Source: Hypoxylon rubiginosum (lineage: Eukaryota; Ascomycota; Sordariomycetes; Xylariales; Hypoxylaceae). Taken from it: a stretch of 64,000 nucleotides of DNA. Positions within the stretch are counted from its first letter, which is position 1. Every line of letters starts with the position of its first letter. Position numbers and translations under genes: made by a program. The notes beneath the pieces were generated by a model. The model was given only the letters and a program-made list of their open reading frames with translations. It was not told the DNA's origin and searched no databases. Where the stretch lies: positions 930,001-994,000 of the forward strand of contig CADCXA010000055.1 in the NCBI GenBank assembly GCA_902806565.1, read 5' to 3'. Below are positions 39,291 to 48,825 of the stretch, piece after piece.

Positions 39291-39394
39291 TAAATTAGAA
39301 TTTAAAATATTTTAAAAAGCTTTTTATATAAAACTTTATTATTTATTTAATTTATATAAGTTTTTATTAAATATTTTATTATTTCGCCAGTGTT

Positions 39395-40094
39395 TTAACA
39401 GTGATTAAGCGTTGTATAAAACCTATTAAATGGTTTTAAATTCGTTCGGTAAAACTGGATTTCTTTATGGCTAGAAACCTTCCTAAGACCCTCTTCGCTA
39501 ATATACTCATTGCCAAGTCTACTGATGTCTAAGAGTCTCGTTGGCCACCACTCGCAGGGACGTGGGCACTTCTCGTGCATCCCGACGCAGGCTTCTATCC
39601 ATTCGCGACATAATCTCCCCGCTTCAGGACTATCCGTCGAGTCAGGGGGCGTATACACCAGAACGTGATCATTCTCTGTTTTCGGATCAACCCCTATCAA
39701 GACAGCAAGACAGATCACGTATTAGTAGCGCCGTTCATAACATATCTTAATCGATTTACTTTTACTCACATTTGCCTCTGATATCCGCGAGTTCTTCCGC
39801 GCCAGCATAAAAAATGATGATTAGTGGAGATCTCTCCGCGCAGTAATTTCTCTTCACGAATCTTGGATGAGGAAGATTGTTAAAGTGTTTTTGCTTTACT
39901 TGTCGTAGCACCTTAATGCAAAGTTGGTAACCGGATCGAGCTGCGTTACGCAGACTATGTTGACTTGGATGGTAGCGTGATGATAGGTATTTTTTACTTC
40001 CGTTGTCGTTGTTCACGGTAATGAAGAATTCATCGCAATAGTTGCAAAGTCTCAGCCCGAACGCACGTACGAAGACGTTTGCTTCCTGATCCAT
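39395..40094 (-). pseudogene. HET-domain gene, 5' part only
   Basis: Fungal HET (heterokaryon incompatibility) proteins begin with a cysteine/histidine-containing lead, then W-(I/V)-x-x-C-x-x-x-H-x-x-C and PTRLLDI, then the HET domain opening with a TLSHCWG-like motif. Here exon 1 (40094-39770) joins exon 2 (39694-39395) over a 75-nt intron (GTGAGT, TACTAAT branch, ATAG acceptor) in frame, giving EWIEACVGMHEKCP, WWPTRLLDISRLG and finally FYTTLNHC followed by TAA. The stop falls exactly where the tryptophan of HCWG should be (TGG to TAA needs two G-to-A changes). About 12 bases later the sequence becomes pure AT. The catalytic or signalling part of the domain is missing, so this is a remnant. 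Confidence 0.8.
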
Positions 40095-40729
40095 TAGCGG
40101 TATGATTACATTTTGGATCTAGGTACACTCTAGAATGTGAATGAAATCAGGGGTTTAAGAAGGAACAGCAGGAGTCATGAGGGAATGATGATGAGAGACC
40201 TATATTGTTGATGGATCCGGATTTAACCTAAGAGAGGACAGGTGAAGAGGAAAAGGGAAAAGAAGACGGGGGGAAGGGGGGGGGGAAAGGGCAGTGTACC
40301 GGGAGTAGGTAATAATGCAGATTTGATGATAGTCAGGCAACTTATTGGATTATGCTGTGTATCCCACTGCGCCATGCTACACTACAATGACGTGGCAGTT
40401 AGCTGTAGGAAAGAATCTTAATTAAATACCTGGTATTTATCGTGTGAGTATGATTGGCGGTTGGAAAGTCGAGAACTCCAAAGGCGTATTCGCGTGATAT
40501 ATAATAGGCAGAATGATACCCTGGCAGTAAGATAACAGCTCGTTAATATCGGAGTAGGCGGTAATTCTTTGTTCTATTTTCTCGAGTAACGTACCTATTG
40601 ACATGTACCTAAGAAGTGTAGTTTGGTGGCGGTTCGTGAGTTGTTCGCTTCGGATGAAGTGTTATCAACGCTCATTGGCACTGGTTGACTTCTTTCTCGG
40701 AGTCGTTGGCGCATATTGATAAATGTTAT
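40095..40729. other. Gene-free stretch with a G-run
   Basis: Upstream side of the HET relic. It holds a purine-rich tract with G6, G10 and G3 runs at 40,268-40,291 on the plus strand. No gene seen. Confidence 0.6.
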
Positions 40730-42300
40730 GAAACTTTATATACTGTGTAGTTATTGATTTCCTGAGGCCCTCTGGCCTTACCTACTGCCTTCGCAATGTA
40801 GTCTAATCCATCAAGCAACTTAGAATGGATCTTGGCCGAAATTTGGAACCTGTCCAATTGAGACCCTCGCCCGATCGCACCTCCTTTTCGGCGGTCTCGA
40901 ACATCTGCCATACCTCGACAAACTTCTTTTCAAAGGTTGAAATAATCAAAAATGCTTTTCTCATTATACTAGAGTCGTTCTTGACCTTGATGTAAGCACT
41001 CGTAACCTCTTGGCCCAGCACGTCCTCTTGGCCCAGCACGTCCTCTTCGTCCTCACAGTAGCAACTGAGTAGCTAGAGGATATACAGAATGAGGCCGGCT
41101 AGTCTAGATGCGAATGCCGTGACGAGCGATGAGCCTCTAGTACTCCGGTCGTTGATTCGCTAGCCTGCCGCGTTGTCGGTTACATCATTGTCTTGCTCCT
41201 TTTCTATTACGCGGCCGGGGAAGAGAAAGTCAACATCACCGAGAGACACAGCGGTATTGTATTCCAGTCGATGTGGCGGCGCCAACCCTGAACAGCGTTT
41301 CTTGTTCTGTCGACCAAAGGCTGGGGAAGCTTGTCTCAGTCGTCTTTCCTCGGTTGCTGAACGAGCAGAACATGAGAACTTTGCTCGGCCGGGCCATATC
41401 GACAGCTTTCTCTATATGATTTACCGAAATCCTGTTAGCATTCGTCAGCTCGATGCTCCAGCTCTTGTTGATCATGCCAGCGCTCTACTGACAAGCATAT
41501 CGCACGGTGTCGGCACACTCTGCACGATAAATTGTGAGCTGCTGTCGCTTTGCGTGTATTCTCTTAGCTTGAGAGGGATAATTTGAGCTTGTGGACAACC
41601 GGAGCTACCTGATGGGCTATTGTCGTGTGCCCGCCAGCCGAGATGCAGAAGCATTGTCCGCCAATGAAATGGCCGTGTAGCCTCCGCTCTCCGTGCACTT
41701 GAGCCACCAGTGGTTATTTACGCCGATCAGCGTAATCTTGATATGCTTTCGTCGGCGTGTAAGCTGTTCCTTGAGCTGTTCCTTGAAGCTATTAAAGTTA
41801 TTCTCGTTTCGGGTCGTATCTTCGACGCCCTATATTAATTTGTCAGTGGCTTGCCTCACCAACTAGCTATCTCGTTACACTATCATCCGTCACCATCTCG
41901 TAACCCGACTTGGTTTTCAGGTCGTCCACTAATCTGGTGATTCTCTGAGCAGCGATTGGCAGTTGCCACTGCTGCTCCTGAGATGGAGTAGGGTTGATAT
42001 CTTACCTGCCTCTGGCCTCTCTACGCATTGTAGACTGCCTGCCGTGGAGCTTCCAAGTGTCCGATCATCATCAGCTGCTGTCCGTACATTTCTCGCCCTT
42101 GACGACTATGTGAAAGGGGTGAGACTATGCTAGTTTGACATGGTGAGTGTGCCGATGCTCGTGTCATCGATGAGCCTTTAGATGGCCTCTAGTTAGCTGT
42201 CCTGCGTTTTCGGAATGGGTGTCATAAACCTCATGGCAAAGTGGAGATAATTGTTACCATTCTGGGCGATGTTAAGGATGTTATCTAAGCGATGCGAACC
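40730..42300 (-). pseudogene. Decayed ankyrin/subtilisin-like (S8) protease gene
   Basis: Reading the minus strand through stops and frame changes gives, in order: an ankyrin-like piece (NGNNYLHFAMRF, RLIDDTSIGTLTMSN), a linker (QRITRLVDDLKTK), then S8 peptidase blocks. RRRKHIKITLIGVNN stands at the catalytic-Asp strand, where LIDDG is expected. A GHTT lies at the His motif, where GHGT is expected. Then CPQAQIIPLKLREY, INKSWSIE, FCSFSNRGKTT, FRVGAATSTG, VDFLFPGRVIE and finally GSSLVTAFASRLAGLIL at the catalytic Ser (41,134-41,111). In-frame stops include TAG at 41,162-41,160 and 41,075-41,073 and several in the ankyrin piece; frames shift at the His block and near 40,880. Loss of the Asp and the stops mean no active enzyme. 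Such S8 domains with ankyrin or STAND partners are common among fungal recognition-type genes. An 18-bp tandem duplication (41,006-41,041) adds a repeat of DVLGQE. Confidence 0.7.
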
Positions 42301-43147
42301 ATGCTGTGGGGGTGTACTATATGTGCAGTAACTAGTAAATGCATATTATTTTCCCCATACTAGCTGACTAGCAGCCTTATAATAAGATCCCCATATAAAT
42401 TTGTTAGTGGGCCTAACCTTATTTTCAACTGTCCAAGTCGTGGTTAGGGTCCCCCTATTGAGAGTGCTGGCTTCAGGGGTATCACGTGATACCCTTCGCG
42501 ATCGCCTCCCCCTTTCGGGACCAGAATACCAACCGAAATTTTCAAATAACTTTACAACCAATGCATTAACCAGCTCGCCACCAGGATCACAGGATCATTA
42601 GAAAGCCATCAGTTGAGCAAAACTTTTCATGCTCGATGCATATTTGAATCGATATAACTATTGGTATGGGTTAAATAGGACGGCTGGAGCCCTGGGATGG
42701 TAATTTTCGTAAATTGGACGTACCAGAGCCTGATCCTAGGATCGCCGCACTCTAGGATGATGAACGGTCTACTGTAGGCGGTCTAAGGTAGGCTGTTAGC
42801 GCCGGGGAAAATGTGGACTTACCAGTAACCGCACGAATAACGCCTGTTATTCTAGGAATTAGTCTGAGCTCACTGAGATAAGCACGGGACACTCCGACTG
42901 ACCCGTTATCTCAGTCCACTTCCGATCCATGTTCTTCTACTTTTGATAACAACGAATAAGATATTGCATATGACAGACTAGCTTATTAATCTTAGACGGG
43001 GCAGTCGTTATATCTCAGGCACAGGCTTCAAAGTTCTCGTGTATTTCCCATAGTTGGAGCATTCGAGGTAATATCAAGATTAATAACATTAAACAACTCT
43101 TGAAGAGATACAGCACTATACCTTCACAATTGTTATAGCTCCATACG
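42301..43147. other. Gene-free stretch with an 18-bp perfect palindrome
   Basis: Upstream region of the regulator that starts at 43148. The notable feature is the palindrome at 42,477-42,494. No gene seen. Confidence 0.6.
42477..42494. promoter_or_regulatory. Perfect palindrome with E-box core
   Basis: GGGTATCACGTGATACCC is identical to its reverse complement. The centre CACGTG is the site read by bHLH regulators; the long flanking symmetry suggests a dimeric site. Role inferred only; it lies 654 bp upstream of the regulator start. Confidence 0.5.
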
Positions 43148-45256
43148 ATGAAGTCACCTTCAAAACAATCAAGTACCAGACAGAGAGTCACTTTAGCATG
43201 TAACTTCTGTCGCAGTAAACGCATAAAGGTAGCAGCTCGCCTTGTCGCAGTATTATTCCCCCGCTTAACTTACCACATTCAAACAGTGTGACGGCGATCA
43301 ACCACGATGCACAGCTTGCAAAAGCCGAGCCCAGCAATGCGAGTATGATTATAGTGCGAACAGACGGAAGTAAGCACTCCACGGACCTTCTAAGTGTACC
43401 TAGGTAGTCATGCTTACCCAATGTAGGCCACCAAGCAATCAGTATATTCAAGCTTTGCTGGGACGGATAGACAGCCTCGAAAAAACTCTATCCTCCTTGA
43501 GTTCCTCGACCCATCAAGAAATACCAGATATTGGGTCGACCAAGCACGCATCAGATGGCGGCCCATCTTCAGAGGGAGATTCACAAGTTGGAACTACCCT
43601 TGGCCCAAGTCCGGGGAGATTCTACAGGGGTGAGATGGGTCAGCTGAGGTACTTCTATTCTCGCAACCATCTAATCCTTCCTTCCGAAACCGGTATCTCG
43701 ACTCGAGACGCACGATTTAGAGGGTATAGCGCAGCGCGGCAACTAGAAGGCATTGCAGTAGTCTCGGACGACCTGAGAGACCACTTACTTGGTTTGTTCT
43801 GGTGCTGGCAGAATTCATGGCACTACCTGGTTTCAGAGCAGGCTTTTCTCCGTGACCTACATGCGGGTACCTCCGGCCAGTTCTGCTCCCCTCTTCTACT
43901 TTTAGCCATCTTTGCGGTGGCGTCTAGGTACTCGGATCGACCTGAAGTTAGGCTGGACATCGACGATCCTGACACGGCCGGGAAGTCGTTTGCCGCACAA
44001 GCTAAAGTCATGCTGAATTACGAGTTGGAATCTCCGACCACGATGACGGTCCAAGCAGCTGCGCTGCTGTCGATTCATGAAATGGCGTTAGACAAGGAAT
44101 CAAGCGGTTGGATATACTGTGGCCTTGCAACAAGAATGGCCCTCAACCTGGGATTACATTTGGACCGCTTAAGCGCCGTCGACAATGGGGTTATCATTGG
44201 CGACGACGAAGCAGAAGTGCGTTCCATAGCGTGGTGGGGCTGCTATATGCTAGAACAGTATGTTTCTCCTGAAGAAAGGCGATGGCCTGGGTCTAATTGT
44301 CTTTACAGGATGTTTAGTGTAGGCTGGGGAAGGCCAGCGACTATTCCCTATCATAGAATTACAGCTCAGAAGCCCTCAATACTTGACGAATTAGAACATC
44401 GACCATGGAGATCAACGTCACAAGAGATGTCCGGTCTGGGGACATCCAGATCATATTGCGTAAGCAATTCGGAATACATTTGCGAATTATTCAGAATCAC
44501 GTCCGAGATTCTCGACCAGGGGTTCGTTAAGCTCTTTGAAAGCAAGGTTGACTCTCGCTGATGTTACGCAGCCATGTCTCACAGCCAGATTTGATGAAGC
44601 AAGATATATACGTGCACGTCACGCAATCTCACCTCCGACTGGTCTCGTTCTACCGCAACCTTCCGCCATTTCTCAAAATCTCGCCTTCATGTTCACAACC
44701 GTCTGTACCACATATTTACTTGCTCCAGTAAGCCCTCCATCCTATTGATGCCAACTCGACGTGTAACTAAGAAGAAGTAGTCTACAGTATCATACTGCAA
44801 TGATCCTACTACATCGCCCCTTTTTTCAGATGATCCGCCAAGGCGTGTCTGATACAGATGGGAAAGCAGGAACAGAAGCAATGCATGTTGAGGCATGCCG
44901 GTCATCGGCAGAGTGGGTTTCTAACATTCTTAGAATATACAAAGCCACATATACTATGGTAAGTACTTTACCCGAGGTGCCAGAAGCTGAATTAACCGTC
45001 TCAAATTTCGTAGCGCCACATCCCGATTATTGCTGTGCATTGTGCAACCACAGCAGCTACAATACATTTGGCTGATACAACATCATCGGACGCCGAGGTG
45101 CAAAAGAAGGCAATACAGCGACTTCAAACCTGCGTTTTAAGCCTCCGCGAAATGCGAACAGCTTGGGCTTCAAGCACCCGATGTATTCTATCCATCCAAC
45201 GACTTGCTAGTGAATGGAACGCAAGTGTGGAAGGGTCGAGGAGTATTGCAGAATGA
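43148..45256 (+). CDS. Zn(II)2Cys6 transcription factor, seven exons
   Basis: Exons: 43148-43228, 43287-43369, 43427-44257, 44309-44521, 44572-44727, 44781-44958 and 45014-45256; 594 residues. All joins keep frame. Intron 1 splits the binuclear cluster: cysteines 18 and 21 lie before it and 28, 35, 38 and 45 after it (C-X2-C-X6-C-X6-C-X2-C-X6-C). A basic linker and a heptad-like dimerisation helix follow (YIQALLGRIDSLEKTLSSL). The rest is the fungal middle-homology domain: YCGLATRMALNLGLH, the WWGCYMLEQ|MFSVGWGRPATIP block restored by removing a 51-nt intron, and YLLHLQYHTAMILLHRPF restored by another. Intron 4 (44522-44571) is the least certain join. The overall shape resembles nitrate/carbon-type regulators (NIT-4-like architecture), but the pathway is unknown; the nitrilase next door is a candidate target by position. 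Confidence 0.87.
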
Positions 45257-46380
45257 ACATCTTTGATCTCGCGTTCTTTCGGGGTTCGCCTATATGATCG
45301 ATGATACCTGGCGCCAAGAGTGATCGTATCGTCGAGTGGAGCTACGATGCTGTCAATTCGACGATCGATACTCATTCTGTCAAATATCGCGGCGATAGGT
45401 CTTGAGGCCGTGTTTCGTCAATAGCAGGGCTGCAGGGAAAAGCCCTGTTGGTCGGGACAGTTGGGGAATGGCTTGGATATATAAGTCTAGCGCAAGAAAT
45501 AAGAGATCCACAAGGATCACCTCTATTTTAGCTCAACAGGATGCAGCCACGGGAAATGGAGCTCAAGTGATATCGAGGCCTTGTTTTGGACTCCTGAGCA
45601 AGTTTGTTAATTCCCATATGAGTTAGTTGTTGTGAACAGCAATATTATAATATGCTGCCATCTAGTCAGGCTAACGAGAGGCTTGAGTGCTTCGTCGATA
45701 GACCCACCTGGCGATACGTTTATCAACTCATCCTTTCCAACGCCATCTCGGCGACATATGGCGACATAGGTTAATCCGAAGTGTACAAATACATCGCCGG
45801 CCACTTAGTTACCGACATGGACCCGATATATATGTCAACGAAAGGGCGTTTGGAAGGATAGCCTATCGATCGATGGCTAACCCTGATTCTTTTAGTTCGC
45901 ATAAATACCTACCTAGGTACAGAACAAAAGGTCCACGCAGTCTGACTCCACAGTCCTGAAGACGGCCTAATATGACCTTCCCGGGATGAGAGATCTCTTC
46001 TCTTGGAGGCATGACAGATAGATACATAAGCTTCGGTGTAAGTCTGCATAACCTCAACTTCTAAGATTACTACAAGAGCTATTCTTACACTTCTTAGAAT
46101 CGGTAGTAAGCTTTGACATTTACGGCTAAATACTATGTGGCTATAATCTAATAGATCTAGAGTAGGTAAGCTAGAGTTATATGGGATCATTTCTCGTCAC
46201 AATGAACGGGTTGTAGAGTCACATGCACAATCTAAGAAGCGCTGAACGTCAACTTGTTGTCTGTACCAAGGTAGCCATCAAAGTATTCGAGTTTATAAAA
46301 CGAGAGTCTAAAGATGAATAAATCTGCCCCAAATTCCCCTCATATTGAACTTCTAAAACTACAAATAATGTCAGAATCCA
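45257..46380. other. Convergent intergenic region
   Basis: Between the stop codons of the plus-strand regulator and the minus-strand nitrilase. It contains a TACCTAGGTA palindrome at 45,910-45,919. No gene recognised. Confidence 0.6.
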
Positions 46381-47448
46381 TCATTCCACAATCGACAATC
46401 CCGCGATTTCGTCAGCAAGTGAACCGTGAGTCGATGTGAGAGTCGGGCTCGTAACGTATGCTGAGCTTGTTCCCGACACGGCAGAGTCGACCTTTGCCAC
46501 CACAGTTTTTGGCTGGTCGTCAATCAGAAGTCGCATAAGATCAGGGCGCGAATAGTGCCCGACAGGATCGGCCACGGTCTTTGCTTCGTCGATTTTGTCC
46601 AGGTCAATGTCGCAATAAATCAGACCGTCGAAGTTGGGGTCGGTTATGGGAGTCAGTGTGCGTGCGTCGGGACCGTATACACGAGCCACTCCTCCGCCCA
46701 TGTCCGTCGTAGCATCACCTTTGCTGGCAGCCTGGCCCTCGGTATTGAGAATCTGGCCGGCCTTTGTCACAGGTTGGTTCGCCAAAAGTACGTATGCCTG
46801 GCCTTCGATTGCGTACATCTCTGTCGCTGTTAAGGTTGCCGCAACCGACAAGGAATATGGCCCGGTGTCGCCGTGCGCAAAGGAGGGCCACGAAGCAACG
46901 TGAATCTGTTCTCCCTGAGCGTACGTGTGGAATTTCAGAAGAGGTTGCAAATGCTCCCAGCAATTGAGCATGCCGATTTTGCCGAGAGGTGTGTCTACCA
47001 CGTTGTTGAGCGAGTCGCCTGTCGAATCACCAAAGATGGTCCGTTCCATATGCGTGGGCTTAAGCTTTCTTCGATGGAGGAGGATATTGCCGTCGGGTCC
47101 AATCAATACCTGAGCCAGGTAGAGGCTCCCACCAGCACGCTCGCTGAATCCCAAAACAGCGTACATCTTGTTCTCAGCTACGGCCTGACGAATTTGAAGC
47201 ATTTCTGGGCCGTATGCTGTCATGCTGTTTCTCATATATTTCAAGACTAGGGGGCCATTCTCGGCGTAAGTTCCCGACCAGAGAAAGGTCGGGTACCCAG
47301 GTAGCCATACTTCGGAAAAAGCAATAAGAGAAGCGCCGTTGCTTGCAGCTTCGGCGATGAGAGCCTTTGTCCTTTCTACACCAGCTTCTAGATTAAACCA
47401 GCATGGTTCGGCCTGAGAAACGGCAGCTTTCCATTGCCTGATAGACAT
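46381..47448 (-). CDS. Nitrilase-superfamily enzyme (nitrilase or cyanide hydratase)
   Basis: 355 residues in one exon, ATG at 47448. The Glu-Lys-Cys catalytic triad of branch 1 nitrilases is complete: E46 in FSEVWLPGYP, K130 in RRKLKPTHMER and C163 in LNCWEHLQPLL. The C-terminal block DPVGHYSRPDLMRLLID is typical of fungal nitrilases. These enzymes hydrolyse R-CN to an acid plus ammonia (nitrilase) or HCN to formamide (cyanide hydratase), usually as large cytosolic homo-oligomers or spirals. The HLQPLL form after the catalytic Cys and the GHYSRPD tail make me favour an aliphatic or aryl nitrilase over cyanide hydratase, at modest confidence. The tail after residue 320 is Ser/Thr-rich and unconserved. 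Likely role: use of nitriles as nitrogen source or plant-cyanogen detoxification. Confidence 0.93.
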   Translation of the reverse strand: MSIRQWKAAVSQAEPCWFNLEAGVERTKALIAEAASNGASLIAFSEVWLPGYPTFLWSGTYAENGPLVLKYMRNSMTAYGPEMLQIRQAVAENKMYAVLGFSERAGGSLYLAQVLIGPDGNILLHRRKLKPTHMERTIFGDSTGDSLNNVVDTPLGKIGMLNCWEHLQPLLKFHTYAQGEQIHVASWPSFAHGDTGPYSLSVAATLTATEMYAIEGQAYVLLANQPVTKAGQILNTEGQAASKGDATTDMGGGVARVYGPDARTLTPITDPNFDGLIYCDIDLDKIDEAKTVADPVGHYSRPDLMRLLIDDQPKTVVAKVDSAVSGTSSAYVTSPTLTSTHGSLADEIAGLSIVE

Positions 47449-48825
47449 GATAAAATGTGAAGTAAGAGTTATTTAGTTCGAATGGAGTCGATTGGGTATG
47501 TGCTATGTGACGGAAAGGACGGGAAGAGGTTGTCTTGTATTTAAAGATTGCAGAAAGGTCAGCTCGTAACATCAGAAAATCGTCTTGAGCCTTACGACTG
47601 GACCCGGAATGACATTACCCGCAGATGATAGGCGAGCCCATAATACGCCTGCGTAGCAAAAGAAAGGGGGTCATCTTTATCGAACCACGCTACATAACAT
47701 TTCCCCGCAGTCGATTATAGTGAAAATATGCCCGTTAGATCTTCCACAAGACGTTTTCACACTCGGCAGAACATTATCCAGAATATTTGGACGATGAGTG
47801 GATGGAGATAAGTTAAGGTTCGCCAGGGGTGACCACGGGTAACTATCAATACCCACGCGTCGAAGTGCATTAGTGCGTAGCCGCCAAGGGACGTAAATTA
47901 GACCGACCTTAGCAGCGGTGCAGCTGGTGCCAGCTGGTTCTGACTTCATGCAAACCTTCCGCAGCTGGCTCAAGCTGCCAGCAGCTAACACCTACCTACC
48001 TAGGTACTTAGCATATCACTCACCACTACTGCCACCACCATTACACCCGGCCGTAATTAATATTATAAAATATACAACGATATTATTTATTCATTTAAGT
48101 AATTTTCAAACAGAAAATGAGTATCAAAAAAATTATTTATAAATAACCCTAGGATTGTGGGTGATAAGAGGTAAGTGGTTGGGGGTTTTTTTAACGAAGC
48201 CCGAGATAAGTATCAGACCACCAAACCATTATAAGCTTGTTTCCTTACGGCGCTATTTATATTTTCAAATCCCGACAACCCTTGACCCTTTCGATAAGGG
48301 GTTTGGATTGCAGATCCAGGCTTAGGTTCGTTTCTTATCAGCGCTACCTAGCGTCGTTGCGCCGCCTTGCTTAGCCTCGAGCGCCATGTGTTCGATCCCC
48401 ACCTGTGTTGTGAGACCCAGATCGGAAACACATACGGCAGCTTAGGTTCGATTCCTGTCTCCGGGAGAGGATTATCCGTCGGTGTGGAGACTAGAACTCT
48501 TTAGATGACTACCTGAGTTCCCACGTCAATGGTAATCAGAGATCGTCTTCTAATCGCGGCCTGGAGGCTTGGTGCATACCCATTTGGTTAGACTCGATGT
48601 TTCCATGTGTATAGGAATTGGAACACTCCATATCAGGTAAGAATGATTCAACAAACAATTATATGGAAAGTTGACATGTGCTATACCGTTGATTGGGAGT
48701 ATATAACCCTTCCATATCTCCCCTCTAGCTAGAACTATGACTTGGGACGCAAGACGTACATCGCTACAGAAGCTGTACAGCACCGTCGAAGCCTTTTACG
48801 CATACGCATAGTATCACCGAACATC
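47449..48825. other. Divergent intergenic region, nitrilase to sugar transporter
   Basis: No protein gene seen. It contains a TACCTAGGTA palindrome at 47,997-48,006 and, at 48,320-48,465, three short stretches resembling the tRNA T-arm/B-box (GGTTCGTTTC, GTTCGATCCCC, GGTTCGATTCC). None folds into a convincing tRNA. Confidence 0.55.

Noticed and set aside
13046..39383. Mitochondrial or low-quality DNA as an explanation for the AT-rich block
   Set aside because: No mitochondrial gene, rRNA or tRNA motif is present. The ordered 152-bp register, two families and nested elements argue for a real nuclear satellite, although an assembly check is still advisable.
48280..48350. tRNA-Cys-like anticodon arm (loop TTGCAGA)
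   Set aside because: A five-pair anticodon stem can be drawn, but no matching D-arm, T-stem or acceptor stem was found.
48742..48825. N-terminal extension of the sugar transporter upstream of 48826
   Set aside because: The extension begins at a TTG codon and its residues do not fit the family; the ATG at 48826 gives the usual N-terminus.
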